From Ophiobolus disseminans (taxonomy: Eukaryota; Ascomycota; Dothideomycetes; Pleosporales; Phaeosphaeriaceae): a DNA stretch of 64,000 bases. The position numbers and the translations under genes were made by a program. Each line of letters opens with the position of its first letter. Positions within the stretch are counted from its first letter, which is position 1. The stretch is from the NCBI GenBank assembly GCA_010093685.1, contig MU006221.1:1395491-1459490 (forward strand), in the 5' to 3' direction. Positions 1-10,223 of the stretch are shown in pieces. The notes below the pieces were generated by a model. The model did not search any database. It was not told where the DNA came from and saw nothing but the letters and a program-made list of their open reading frames with translations.

Positions 1-2
1 GT

Positions 3-1459
3 GAGGCTACATTCCGTGCGCTACCTCGGGGAAACGGTGTTTTCAATGTGTTTGCGACCTGCGAACATCCATCACTCATCTACGCATCAGAAGGTCGGAT
101 CTTCTATTCTGCAGTGACAGCAGAAAAGGCGACCACAGTCTGTCCCTTCGACTCGGAGGCATATCCAGGCTCCGTAGCCATCGCCACCTCTGGCGACCTC
201 CGCATAGCGCTCGTGGACACTGAACGCACTACTCACGTTCAAACACTCAAAGTCGACGAAACCGTCCGGCGGATAGCGTACTCGCCAAGCTTGAAAGCCT
301 TTGGTCTGGGTACCATCAAGCGCGTACTGAAGGGTGGCGAGGAATATCAATTAAGCCATTTCAAGTTGGTGGATGAGATACAATTCAAAGAACTCGACAC
401 ATACGCCCTCAACGAGGAAGAATTGGTCGAATGCGTAATGCGATGCGAACTACCAGATGGCTCCGGTGGCCTTGCAGAACGCTTCGTCGTCGGCACCGCA
501 TACCTAGACGACCAGAACACAACCACTGAACGTGGACGTATCCTCATACTCGAAGTCACACCCGAGCGCGTCTTCAAGCTGGTCACAGAAACCGCAGTCA
601 AGGGCGGCTGCAGATGTCTCGCCATGTGCGAAGGCAAGCTCGTAGCCGCGCTCATCAAGACAGTAGTCGTCTACGACGTCGAGTTCAAAACGCAAAGCAA
701 ACCCACTCTCGTCAAAGCAGCAACGTTCCGCTGCTCAACTGCCCCAATCGACATGACTGTCAACGGGCCCCGCATCGCTATAGCAGATCTCATGAAGTCG
801 TTGGTCGTGGTCGAGTACCAGCGTGGCGAGACTGGTCTGCCAGACAAACTCGTCGAAGTCGCGCGCCACTTCCAAGTCACATGGGCAACGGCCTGTGCTG
901 AGGTCGACGAGAACACTTATCTTGAGAGCGACGCTGAAGGGAATATCATGGTGCTGTACCGCGATCCAAATGGCGTCACGGAAGACGACAGACGGAGATT
1001 GAATGTCACGAGCGAGATGCTGCTTGGCGAAATGGTGAACAGGATCCGAAGGATAGATGTCGCGACTGCACCGGACGCTGTAGTTGTTCCGCGCGCTTTC
1101 ATGGGCACTGTAAGTTTTCGCATCTTCTCATGTTGCATCGTTGCTAATGCTTCACGTAGGTCGAAGGCTCAATCTACCTCTTCGCACTCATTTCACAGGA
1201 CTACCTTAATTTCCTCATCACACTGCAGTCGAATCTCGGCAATTTGGTCGCGGCTCCGGGCGATATGAACTTCGCCAAGTTCCGCGCTGTCAAGAACCAG
1301 GTCAGAGAGGAGGAGGAGCCGATGCGTTTTGTGGATGGGGAGCTGATTGAGCGCTTCTTGGACTGTGATGAAGATGTGCAGAAAGAGGCTATACTGGGGT
1401 TGGGCGTGGAGTTGGAGGATGTTAGAAGCTTGGTTGAGGGGCTGAGGAGGTTGCATTAA
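3..1459 (+). CDS. ddb1: DNA damage-binding protein 1 (DDB1), C-terminal part, 5' truncated by window edge
   Basis: Two exons, 3..1109 and 1160..1459, separated by a 50-nt intron (GTAAGT donor at 1110, branch-like GCTAAT, CACGTAG acceptor). The frame is open from base 3, so the true start lies outside the window. About 468 residues are visible, against roughly 1,100-1,150 for the family. The protein shows beta-propeller-like repeats and then the helical CPSF_A-type C-terminus (FVDGELIERFLD, followed by a helix ending ...VEGLRRLH). DDB1 is the triple-propeller adaptor of CUL4 ubiquitin ligases and acts in nuclear DNA repair and chromatin regulation. The related family members RSE1/SF3B3 and CPSF160 are the alternatives, but the ending fits DDB1 best. 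It converges on the minus-strand gene that ends at 1770. Confidence 0.88.
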
Positions 1460-1769
1460 GCGCTGGAGGGGAATGGGTTTGGATACGGTCTGAGTGGTAT
1501 TATGCTAGCAGACATGATGTCTGAGCTTCTCAGAGGTGTTGTCGTTCCTGCACGTGTCTATCGTTCTTGCAGTGTCATTGCACCAAATTCCCGTGTCCTC
1601 GCTCGTTCGCCGTTCATACTATCACACAAACTTTTGTCCCATCCTGCTGTTATCATCACGGCTATGTGCGCCTCCGTTACGCCCTTGCCACCATCCTGCC
1701 ATTATCGTCACGACTCTGCCTGCTCTTTTTGCCACGCCATGCCATCATACACCAATCTGGTCGCAGTCC
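1460..1769. other. Convergent intergenic spacer
   Basis: 310 bp between the 3' ends of ddb1 and the PAM2w-motif gene. It should hold both terminators and 3' UTRs. I see no coding signal in it. Confidence 0.6.
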
Positions 1770-2393
1770 TCACTCATCCTTCGCATCGACATCGACCTGG
1801 CCATCAACATCAACACCAATATCCTTCCTCGTCTCTTTCGCCTCATCCGTCCTGCCACCCTTCTTGCCACCCTTCTCCTCACCGCCCTTCCACTCCTTCC
1901 TCGCCTTCTTGAACTTCTTGCCCTTCTTAAACTTCTTCTTGCCCGCAGCATTGCCATCAGTCCACGCAGCGCCGCCCGTCCAAGCAGCGCCATTGACCCA
2001 AGCACCATCACTACCCTCACTATCCGGATAATAGCCCCCCGCCTTCAACATCTCCACCTGCCGCATCTGCCGCGCAAACGGATCCTGCGCATCAACAAAG
2101 CCGTACGCATCGCATGCAGGCCCAGGCGCGTAGTACCCCTGCTCTTCGGCGTGCGCAGCGGCCCACGGCTCGTATGCCGGCGGCGGCGCAAAGTACGCGC
2201 CCGCGTCGAAGTAGTGCGGCTCGTGCGGCGCGTGCTGCATCGCCACATGGTGCGGGTAGAACTCGTGGTGCGGCCAGGACACAAAGGGCGTGGCGGTGAG
2301 GGAAAAGGAGCTGGGCGTTGAGGGCGCGGAGTCGTCGCGGGGAGTTGAGCTTGGGGCCCAGATGGGCGCGGTGGGGTTGAGGGTGCTTGTCAT
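1770..2393 (-). CDS. Small protein with N-terminal PAM2-like (PAM2w) motif and Lys-rich/acidic tail
   Basis: Single exon, 207 aa. I chose the ATG at 2393 over longer upstream readings because the conserved-looking part starts there. Residues 3-14 read STLNPTAPIWAP. This fits the PAM2 consensus (SxLNxxAxxFxP) with the aromatic Phe replaced by Trp, as in the PAM2w variant of LARP4. PAM2 peptides bind the MLLE domain of poly(A)-binding protein, so a role in mRNA stability or translation is inferred. The middle is rich in His, Tyr, Ala and Pro (HHEFYPHH, APPPAYEPW), followed by tandem Gly/Ala/Trp repeats (GAAWTGGAAWTDG), a strongly basic lysine patch, and an acidic Asp/Val end. It is probably mostly disordered. 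I do not recognise a named family. Confidence 0.7.
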   Translation of the reverse strand: MTSTLNPTAPIWAPSSTPRDDSAPSTPSSFSLTATPFVSWPHHEFYPHHVAMQHAPHEPHYFDAGAYFAPPPAYEPWAAAHAEEQGYYAPGPACDAYGFVDAQDPFARQMRQVEMLKAGGYYPDSEGSDGAWVNGAAWTGGAAWTDGNAAGKKKFKKGKKFKKARKEWKGGEEKGGKKGGRTDEAKETRKDIGVDVDGQVDVDAKDE

Positions 2394-2808
2394 TGTAGGT
2401 TTTGGTTTTTGGGGGCTGGGGTGAGGTGGATGTTTTGTGTGGAGGTGGTGGGTTGAATGAGTGTGAGGTGTTGTGGGTTGAGAAGAAATGTTTTGCTGAG
2501 GGTCGAGTTGGGTTGAAAAGAAACGTTCTTTTCGAGGGGGGAGCAAGTGTGCTCGAAATGAGCAGTGTTTGGCGGTCAGGATTTGCGGGAGGCCGATATG
2601 CGGGTAGCCGTTTGTTTGGAACCAAGTTTCGGGAGCGGGGTTTGAGGGGATGTTGCGGTGAGCAAGCGATGTTGATGCGATGAGTTTTCCTGGAGGGAGA
2701 TTTGGATGATGACATAGGTCTTGTGCGTTTGACGGGCCCAGGGTCCAGAGTTCGATGGTGTGTGGTTCCGGCTCTTGGTATATTGTACTTTCACGATACG
2801 TTACCAAC
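2394..2808. other. Spacer upstream of the PAM2w gene
   Basis: 415 bp with the probable promoter and 5' UTR of the minus-strand PAM2w gene and the 3' UTR of the TMEM42-like gene. The minus-strand reading stays open across it in the PAM2w frame, but its composition (Pro/His/Thr-rich) and lack of a better start argue against coding. Confidence 0.5.
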
Positions 2809-3520
2809 CTACTTCAACACCCCATCTTCATCACTGCTCTCGCCTTCCCGCCCGTTTGCTACATCCCTTAATTCCATTCTTTCGCCCCCCTCGTCTTCAT
2901 CGTTGTCCCTAAACGGCTCACCGTTGCCATCCAGCAACGGCGCCTCTCCAGTCCCCGTGACGACAGCCTTCGTCTCCCCCTCCTCCCGCATGCCAATAAT
3001 CACGCTTCCCGCACACAACATCGCTGCCCCGAGCCACCACACGCCCGGCAGCTTCTCACTAAATATCAGTGCGCCAAGCACAGCGGTGACCATGAAATTC
3101 GCAGACGTGTTTATGATGCTGACGCGTACGGTCGACGAGGCGAGTGTGAGGGCGCGCGTAAAGAGGCCCCACATGATTGCGTTGAAGACAAGATTGAGCG
3201 CGAAGAAGAGCTAGAGTGGGGGTTAGCTGGTTGGTGTACTGTGGTGCGCATATAGCATATGGGCGGAGGAGAGTAGGCATACACCGCGAATCGCATATTC
3301 GACCAGCTTGTTCGACGACGCAAGACCGAAAGCAGCTGCTATTGCGGCCGACCATGACGTTGTGAGCTCCGTAGTCGTGCTGCGTAGATTGTTAGCAGCG
3401 CATCTGGTGCAAGTCGGAGGGGGAGATGTACAGCTTCGCAAACACGCCATTGAAGGCTGCGCAGCCGCCGCTGGCAATGGCCAATATAAGCCACGCGGGC
3501 TGTGTCTTCATGAGAGACAT
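2809..3520 (-). CDS. TMEM42-like single EamA-domain membrane protein
   Basis: Three exons on the minus strand: 3432..3520, 3283..3379 and 2809..3210, with introns of 52 and 72 nt (donors GTACAT and GTATGC, branch CTAAC in both). They join in frame to 195 aa. Exon 1 encodes the first hydrophobic segment (AWLILAIASGGCAAFNGVFAKL). After splicing the protein continues LTTTELTTSW, then a second segment with SSNKLVEYAIRG, LFFALNLVFNAIMWGLF, and two more hydrophobic stretches around FMVTAVLGALIFSEKLPG and WWLGAAMLCAGSVIIGM. The result is a four-helix half-size EamA (drug/metabolite transporter fold) protein like animal TMEM42, with an acidic cytosolic-type tail. Substrate unknown. The start is the Met of MSLMKTQP; the Met three residues later is an alternative. 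Confidence 0.82.
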
Positions 3521-4095
3521 GGTGGTTGAGCTGCGGAGGCTCGGCGGGAGTGTTGATGCGACATTGGTTGGGGTGAGCTGTGATCTGCAGGTACCGGGTG
3601 CACTACCGAGCTTAGCCAATGGTGGGCCTGGCTTGAGAGGGGCTGAAATGAGTAAAGAAGCACGTAGATGAAGTATATTGCAACAGTGATACACTGAGTA
3701 TAGAGCAAGATGGTAATGTGCCGTCAAACAATAGTCATGCAGCACGACATCACAAACAAAAAGTTGATTCATATGCATAAAGCTGAAGTAACTTGGTTAT
3801 GATGTCTGTGGTAACATGAACCGTGAGGGAACAGTCTGATAGCTAATCGCATGAACTCCATGCCCATGCTGTTGGTATCCGTGAAATCGCAGTCTTCCTT
3901 AACGCCATATCGCAATCATACAGAATCTTCCATATTTAGACCTCTTTTGTAGGCCGGGGAATCGCGCGCCATATCCACTTCCGTTCTCCTTCGCGCTTTT
4001 CCGGGTGCTTTGTTCCATTCTTCATGGCGGCTACCCGAGACGCACCTGGAAACAGCTTCAGCAACTCCAGAGCACAGGCAAAGCCCGACACTCAG
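3521..4095. other. Intergenic, upstream of the TMEM42-like gene
   Basis: 575 bp, moderately AT-rich. It serves as the promoter of the minus-strand TMEM42-like gene and the 3' region of TOA2. I see no gene. Confidence 0.5.
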
Positions 4096-4487
4096 CTAGA
4101 CTTCGCCAGGACGCTTCGTGTTACAGCTGACGATCTTGACGCGGTCGGCGTGGACCTGGTTCGAGTTGTCAAGCTTGAAGTTGATGTCCTTGATAATGAA
4201 GGTCCAGACATCGTCGCAGAAGCGGTACGTGTCGAGGTGGCCCTTGAAGCTGAGGCGCTGCTTGACCTTCTCAGAGAGGCCATCAGCTACCGCCTTGTCG
4301 AAGTTGATGAGGATCTTCATGGCGAGCTGGGGCTCGATCCGGCGCTCGGTGATCAGGCTGTCAAGCGTGTCCGTGAGGGCGCCGCCCAGACTGTCCTTTG
4401 TCAGCCACGCACTCAACCGCTCCCCGTGTCGCGCATGCAGTACCTGCTTCGGCGGTAGAGCTCGTAGTACTTGGTCTGGTCAGCCAT
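4096..4487 (-). CDS. TOA2: Transcription initiation factor IIA small (gamma) subunit
   Basis: Two exons, 4444..4487 and 4096..4390, with a 53-nt intron (GTACTG donor; acceptor GGACAG). The spliced protein has 112 aa, the normal size for TFIIA-gamma (about 105-120). It starts MADQTKYYELYRRSS and joins to LGGALTDTLDSLI, then LAMKILINFDKAV and the hallmark C-terminal beta-barrel motif DTYRFCDDVWTFI. TFIIA-gamma pairs with TFIIA-alpha/beta and stabilises TBP on the TATA box in RNA polymerase II pre-initiation. An acceptor five bases upstream (CAAAG) would break the frame, which fixes the splice site. It shares a 214-bp divergent promoter with VMA16. Confidence 0.94.
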
Positions 4488-4701
4488 GGTGAGTTGCGGT
4501 GTCGTCGGCGACGTTGGTGGAGGAGTGACGGTGATTGCCTGGCGCGGAGGCTTGATAGGTGCGGCGGCGCTAACGGCTCCCGGCTGAGGTTCTCCCGCTT
4601 GCAGCATCCGTCATGCTCAGCGCCAGTGCTGCTGCATCCACCAGAGAGCTCCAACCGCCACGCTTCCATCCATCTCCGCGTCCAAGTCCCCATATTCGAC
4701 C
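4488..4701. promoter_or_regulatory. Divergent promoter TOA2 / VMA16
   Basis: 214 bp between the two start codons, which point away from each other. It must hold both core promoters. I see no clear TATA box. Confidence 0.5.
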
Positions 4702-5498
4702 ATGTCTCTCACTTACGGCACCGGCGGCGCGACGGCAGCCCTCGGCGTGGTTGCGCTGTGTATGTGATGCCACCGGTGGCTACAGGCAATGCTAACGACG
4801 AACAGACATGCTCTTCCAGGGCGAGGGTGAAGCTTTCAACGTATGCGCACACCTCTGCCACGAAGTGGTTCATGCTTACTAATCGTCCTACAGGTCGGGC
4901 AGTTTCTCGAAACAGTATCGCCATACACATGGGCTAGTCTGGGCATCGGACTATGCATTGGCCTCTCCGTCGTCGGCTCAGCATGGTAGGATTGAACATC
5001 ACAGCAGGAGGCACCAATGCTGACACGAGCATAGGGGAATCTGGACAACCGGCGTGTCCATTCTCGGTGGCGGTGTCAAGGCACCCCGGATACGAACGAA
5101 GAACTTGATCTCCATCATCTTCTGCGAGGTCGTCGCCATCTACGGCGTCATCATGGCCATCATCTTCTCCTCCAAGCTCAACGCCGTCAACGACATCGAG
5201 CAGATCTACTCTCCCTCCAATATCTTCACTGGATACGCCTTGTTCTGGGCTGGCTTGACCGTGGGCATGTGCAATCTGATCTGCGGTGTTTGCGTAGGCA
5301 TCAACGGAAGTAGCGCAGCCCTAGCAGATGCTGCGGATCCATCGCTGTAAGTGCCCGAGGAAGGTCGAACTCAGAACGTGAACTAATTGATGTAGGTTCG
5401 TCAAAATTCTAACGATCGAGATCTTTGCTGCTATCTTGGGACTGTTCGGCCTGATCATTGGGCTGCTCATGCAAAGTAATGCAAAAGATTTTGAGTGA
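4702..5498 (+). CDS. VMA16: V-type proton ATPase proteolipid subunit c''
   Basis: Five exons: 4702..4759, 4806..4840, 4894..4985, 5035..5346 and 5396..5498. The introns are 46, 53, 49 and 49 nt and the product is 199 aa. This Vo-sector proteolipid forms part of the rotor ring that moves protons across vacuolar and endosomal membranes. Landmarks are SPYTWASLGIGLCIGLSVVG, APRIRTKNLISIIFCEVVAI (with the essential membrane Glu in FCEVVAIYG), YALFWAGLTVGMCNLICG, and FVKILTIEIFAAILGLFGLI. The reading ends GLLMQSNAKDFE, matching the usual c'' tail, so a GTAATG donor at 5476 is not taken as an intron. V-ATPase subunit D lies about 20 kb downstream. Confidence 0.94.
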
Positions 5499-5856
5499 CA
5501 TGTCTCTGGTTCTACAGAAATATGGGCCGGACGCAAGAGCTACAAGCTTTGGTAGGCAATGGCCGCAGCGCTATGTTCTGCTCGAGCGGATGTTGGGGAG
5601 AGTGGAGCATCACTGTTATTGAGGTTTCGAGATTGTACGATGTACATAAGGGTCAGCACTTGTATAATGCATGTATGATGAGCGAGCATGGGCGTTCAAT
5701 ACCAATCTGGTTTAGATTATATAGGAATTCACTTGTTTGGGGAAAGTAGACATCTGAGTAAGGCTTCGAAATAGCTGGTCCGTGCGCTCTCCATACATCT
5801 GGAGGTAGCTGGTCGATAGCTCCACGCCATCACCCCTCCACTCGCGAAAAGTCATC
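5499..5856. other. Spacer between VMA16 and the gephyrin-like gene
   Basis: 358 bp holding the VMA16 3' UTR and the promoter of the next gene. No coding signal seen. Confidence 0.5.
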
Positions 5857-8150
5857 ATGAGCGTACGAGATTCAAAATTGAAAGTAGCTGTTCTTATCGT
5901 CTCGGACACTGTTTCCCAGGATGCCTCGACTGATAAATGCATACCCGTTCTAAACGATGTTTTCAACACGGTCGGCGACAACCAATGGGAGCTCACCGAG
6001 ACTGGCATCGTACCAGACGATGTCCTCGCCATCCAGAAACACATCAAGAGATGGACCGACTGCGAAGAGCCTGTGAATCTGATAGTTACCAGTGGAGGAA
6101 CAGGCTTCGCAATCAGGGACGTTACTCCTGAAGTACGTGCGCTACTCACCGAGACCTCCCAAGGTTGAGATAAGACTAACACGTAAAGGCGGTCATGCTT
6201 CTGCTCGATCGACATGCTCCAGGGCTTGTGTGAGTGAACAGGATTGATAAAGGTTGGCGAAGCTAATAAGGTCGAAGCCATGGCATGCTTTCGAACTCCT
6301 ATGCTGTTACACCTTGTTCGTACCCATCAACTGATCAATGGCTTGCTTACCAACACAACGCAGTTGCATTGATGGCACGACCTGTCGCGGGAATCCGCAA
6401 GAATACAGTAGTTCTCACCTTACCTGGATCTCCAAAGGGAGCAAAGGAGAATCTAGAGGCAATCCTGAAGTTGCTACCGCATGCTTGCATTCAAGCCGCT
6501 GGTGCCAACACGAGAGTATTGCACATCGGAGGCACGGATGAGCTTGAAAAGAAGGCAGGCATTCCGTCTATCGGTATAGCATCAGGTATCGTCGTGCCAC
6601 AATCGTGTTCGAGATACAACTAGGCACTAACTAGTTGGTCAGAGACAGCAGTTGGCCGTACCCATCACCATCATCACCATGGACATGGCCACCCTCCTGG
6701 TCGTGGCGGTCATACAGGACCGAAAGCGCACACAAAGCCAGAAGATCGCCCCCAATCAAATGACCTAAGCGCAGGACCAACACATCGACACCGATCGTCT
6801 CCCTACCCGATGCTCCCAGTTGAACAAGCCTTGAACCTTATTGCAGAGCAAACGCCAGCCCCTACTGTCACAAAGGTTCCAGTAGATATGAAACTGGGTG
6901 GTGCCGTCCTAGCCGAAGACGTCAAAGCTACTGAGTCTGTTCCTGCTTTCCGTGCCAGTATAGTTGACGGATATGCAATCAAGATACCGTCGACTGGGAA
7001 GTTTGAGAAGGGCATCTACCCCGTCACTATCATTTCACATGCTCAGCCAGGAGAAGTGAAGGAGCTAAAGGACGGTGAAATTGCGAGAATCACTACTGGT
7101 GCTCCCCTTCCACCAGGTGCTGATGCGGTCGTTATGGTCGAGGACACCGTGATAAAGAGTCTAACCGACGATGGTGAAGAAGAAAAAGACATTGAAATTT
7201 TGACTGATGAGATTAAAGCCGGAGAGAATGTGCGGGAAGTCGGAAGCGATGTCAAGCAAGGTGACACCATCCTAAAGAAGGGAGAGGGTATTACAGTTGT
7301 GGGAGGCGAGTTCGGACTGCTTGCGTCGGTCGGCACGCAGAACGTCTCGATCTACAAGCGACCTGTCGTAGGTGTACTGAGCACTGGCGACGAGATCATA
7401 GAGCACAATAGGGACGGTCCATTACGACTTGGCGAGGTGCGAGACACAAATCGTCCAACGCTCATTACCGCCGTACGGAGTCACAGATTTGAAGCTGTCG
7501 ATCTTGGTATCGTCTCCGACAAGTATGTTGCTCCATCTACGATCAAGACTTCGTTGACATCATGCAGGCCGGGCAATCTCGAGCAAACCCTTCGTGACGC
7601 CATGCGGAAATGCGATGTGATTATCACGTCCGGTGGTGTCTCCATGGGCGAACTTGATCTGCTCAAGCCTACTATCGAACGCTCTCTTGGTGGCACCATC
7701 CACTTTGGCCGCGTTAATATGAAGCCCGGCAAGCCTACCACCTTCGCCACGGTGCCAGTCAAAGACGATGACGGAAACCGCGTCAATAAAGTGATTTTCA
7801 GTTTGCCTGGCAACCCAGCGTCTGCTGTGGTTTGCTTTCATCTTTTCGTACTCCCTTCCCTGCATCAGCAAGCAGGTATCAAGCCGACAGGACTTCCGAG
7901 GGTCAAGGCCATATTGCACGAAGACATACGCATGGACCGCGGCCGACCTGAGTACCATCGTGCACTTGTGGTCACCAAACAGGACGGCATGCTGTACGCA
8001 AGCTCAACTGGGGGACAACGAAGTTCGCGTATCGGCAGCTTCAAGGGTGCGAATGCGCTGCTCTGCATGCGGCAGGGTGAGGGCAGTCTGAAGAAGGGTA
8101 CGAAGGTCGATGCGCTGCTGATGGGAATGCTGGGGGAGCTTGATCGCTGA
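5857..8150 (+). CDS. cnxE: Gephyrin-type molybdenum cofactor synthesis protein (MogA-MoeA fusion)
   Basis: Six exons: 5857..6132, 6189..6229, 6278..6315, 6364..6585, 6643..7522 and 7568..8150. The introns are 56, 48, 48, 57 and 45 nt and the product is 679 aa. The N-terminal G (MogA) domain, about residues 8-180, has VTSGGTGFAIRDVTPE and adenylylates molybdopterin. A His/Gly/Pro-rich linker (about 193-245) carries six consecutive histidines at 200-205. The C-terminal E (MoeA) domain runs from MLPVEQALNLI to the end, with DGYAIK, TTGAPLPPGADAVVM, TSGGVSMGELD and FSLPGNPASAV; it inserts molybdate. The order G-E is as in animal gephyrin and opposite to plant CNX1. The last intron (7523..7567) is 45 nt, in frame and stop-free. 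Removing it restores the conserved VSDKPGNLEQTLR. Confidence 0.93.
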
Positions 8151-9005
8151 TGCACGTCATAACGCAGGGAGGAGCTGCTACGGTGCGTCAACCTCTCACC
8201 TCACGAAGATCGCGGTGATATCAAGTAGACCTCAACCAGTTTACTATTGCGCTTCACGAAATCAATACGACATCCAGAAACCCGGATCGCTGTGCACCTT
8301 TCCCAATCTAACATGCCAGCGCTCCCCAGTTCCAGGTCGTCGATAATTCAATATGCCCCTTTTGGTAACTCTGTCTTCCCTGTCGATCCAGGTGTGGCAC
8401 CTGTCACTACCTCATCAAGCTCTGTACCTGGGTATCCGTCGCACAAGCGCAATCTCTCGTGAACACTCTTGCCAGCCTTGTACCACGAAGACACAACTTT
8501 TGACGGGTTCGTGCAAGGTTGCACGATCAGGCGCTGGTGCTCATGTTCATCTCCTCATTGGGTTCTGATACCGGATATATCCGCATGAACGCGCATTGAC
8601 GCTGTCTTCCTGCTGATCATGAATGTGCCCGGTAGATGAGGCGATAAAGCCTATTTCTAGCTGCCGAGGTTGCAGCGATGGAGTGAGACGGGGGATCGTG
8701 GAGATCGGACGTGCGTAGTGCCAGATCGTTGGGATGGAATCCTGGTCGATGATCGGGAAGGGGGCTTCGGCTCAGCTTACCCTGCAACGTCAACACCGGA
8801 GCAGCCATCATTGCGTACTGCAGTGAGCATCTCATGATGATGATGATGGACTTTGTCGATGGAGTGCCCAGAGTGATGGTCGCGCAGATGAGATGCCCAA
8901 CAAATGCTGTGTTTCAGATGCGTTACAGGACACAAGGGGCAAGCAGGCATCTCAGCATTGAGAGCGCCGACGCATCTACCTACGACTGCTCATCTGCACG
9001 TTGAA
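8151..9005. other. Intergenic region with a short GAT run
   Basis: 855 bp between the gephyrin-like and SET genes. A short (GAT)n run lies near 8834-8850. The reading frame of the SET gene is open upstream to 8904, but the better start is at 9006. Confidence 0.5.
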
Positions 9006-10223
9006 ATGAAGTCAATACGAAATATCCTCGCCCTATTGAGCGGAAGCACTATCTGCGCATATGCATTAGCACCACACCACCAATGCGCCTACGCGCCACA
9101 ACACATCCTATCCGACCAAACACCACTCTGCCTCAACGAAGACTCAACGTCTATCAACCAGCACTTCGAACACCCCACGTGGTCGCATCGTTCTTTCTGC
9201 ATCGATAAAAATGGGAAAGAATATTGCACGCACACGACTTCACACTTCCGCACCAACCACGGCTTGAGCATCATCTCCACACCCGCAGCTGCAGAAGCCA
9301 TTTCCTCTGCTTTCCCATTCACTAATTCTGCCCAACACGTCTCCGAGGCGCATCTCGTCGTCCGCGCTATCCCAGGAAAAGGCTTCGGCCTCACAACATC
9401 CCAACGCATCCCCAAAGGCTCGCCCATCCTCCTCGACGCCCCGCGCATCATCGCGTCCGCGGCTTTCCCCGCACATGTGCAACACGGGCAAGGCGCGTTA
9501 CTCTTCAAACGTGCACTGGAGCGTCTCCCCGACGCGGATCGTCAAGTCGTGCTCAGCCTAGATAAGAGCCTAGGCGGTAGTGCGATTGAAGATATCATGA
9601 AGACGAATGCTTTTGCATGCCAGTTACACGACGGCGGCGCTGAGGACGCGTACATGTGTCTCTTCCCCTCCGTTGCGCGGATCAATCACGCGTGTCGACC
9701 GAATGCGCATGCGCGATTTATTCCGCACACGCTGCTAATGGAAGTTAAAGCGCTGCAGGATATTCCTGCTGGTGCGGAGATAAGCATCAGTTACGGGCGC
9801 GTGGACTTGAAGTTCTCGGAACGGCAGAAGTTGTATAAAGAAGGCTGGAATTTCACATGTACGTGTGCTATGTGCACGGCAAGTGACGGCGTTAGGAAAA
9901 CGAGTGATACGCGGCGCGCGAGGTTTGCGCAGCTAAGTAAGATGCTGGATAGTGTGACGGGGGAGACGTATGATGCGCAGCAGATTGTGGCGTGGGAGCA
10001 GGAGGTGATGGAGATTAGTGGGCAGGAGGGGCTGGATGTGTTGCTTGCGCCTGACTATGAGAGGCTGAGTTATGTGTATGCGGGGCATGGGATGCGGAGG
10101 GATGCGAAAGTGTGGGCGGAGAAGGCGAGGGATAGCTTGAGGGAGTGGAAGGTTGTGGAGGGCGGGCCGAAGCTGGATTTGGAGAGGGTGGAGGAATTGT
10201 TGGAGAGTTTGGGTGGGGAGTGA
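9006..10223 (+). CDS. SET-domain protein with N-terminal signal-peptide-like sequence
   Basis: Single exon, 405 aa. I chose the ATG at 9006 because it yields a typical signal peptide (MKSIRNILALLSGSTICAYA). An in-frame ATG at 8904 would add 34 residues and bury it. A cysteine-containing spacer precedes the SET fold, which begins near residue 113 (HLVVRAIPGKGFGLTT, then RIPKGSPIL). It continues through INHACRPNAHARF (about 226-238) and ISISYG (259-264), and ends in a post-SET cysteine cluster CTCAMC (285-290). Known members methylate lysines or bind proteins. The N-H-x-C-x-P-N and Y residues of the SAM/lysine channel are present, so activity is possible. No MYND finger is seen. Substrate and location are unknown. 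Confidence 0.83.
   Translation: MKSIRNILALLSGSTICAYALAPHHQCAYAPQHILSDQTPLCLNEDSTSINQHFEHPTWSHRSFCIDKNGKEYCTHTTSHFRTNHGLSIISTPAAAEAISSAFPFTNSAQHVSEAHLVVRAIPGKGFGLTTSQRIPKGSPILLDAPRIIASAAFPAHVQHGQGALLFKRALERLPDADRQVVLSLDKSLGGSAIEDIMKTNAFACQLHDGGAEDAYMCLFPSVARINHACRPNAHARFIPHTLLMEVKALQDIPAGAEISISYGRVDLKFSERQKLYKEGWNFTCTCAMCTASDGVRKTSDTRRARFAQLSKMLDSVTGETYDAQQIVAWEQEVMEISGQEGLDVLLAPDYERLSYVYAGHGMRRDAKVWAEKARDSLREWKVVEGGPKLDLERVEELLESLGGE

Noticed and set aside
1536..2321. Open plus-strand frame of 261 codons
   Set aside because: It is the antisense shadow of the PAM2w gene; its Arg/Leu-rich composition is typical of a reverse-strand reading of a GC-rich gene.
3381..3430. Extension YISPSDLHQMRC of TMEM42-like exon 1
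   Set aside because: It is intron sequence: a GCTAAC branch and CGCAG acceptor follow, and splicing restores the membrane protein frame.
5476..5549. Possible last intron in VMA16 with a tail KIWAGRKSYKLW
   Set aside because: The unspliced reading ends MQSNAKDFE, which matches the known C-terminus of subunit c''.
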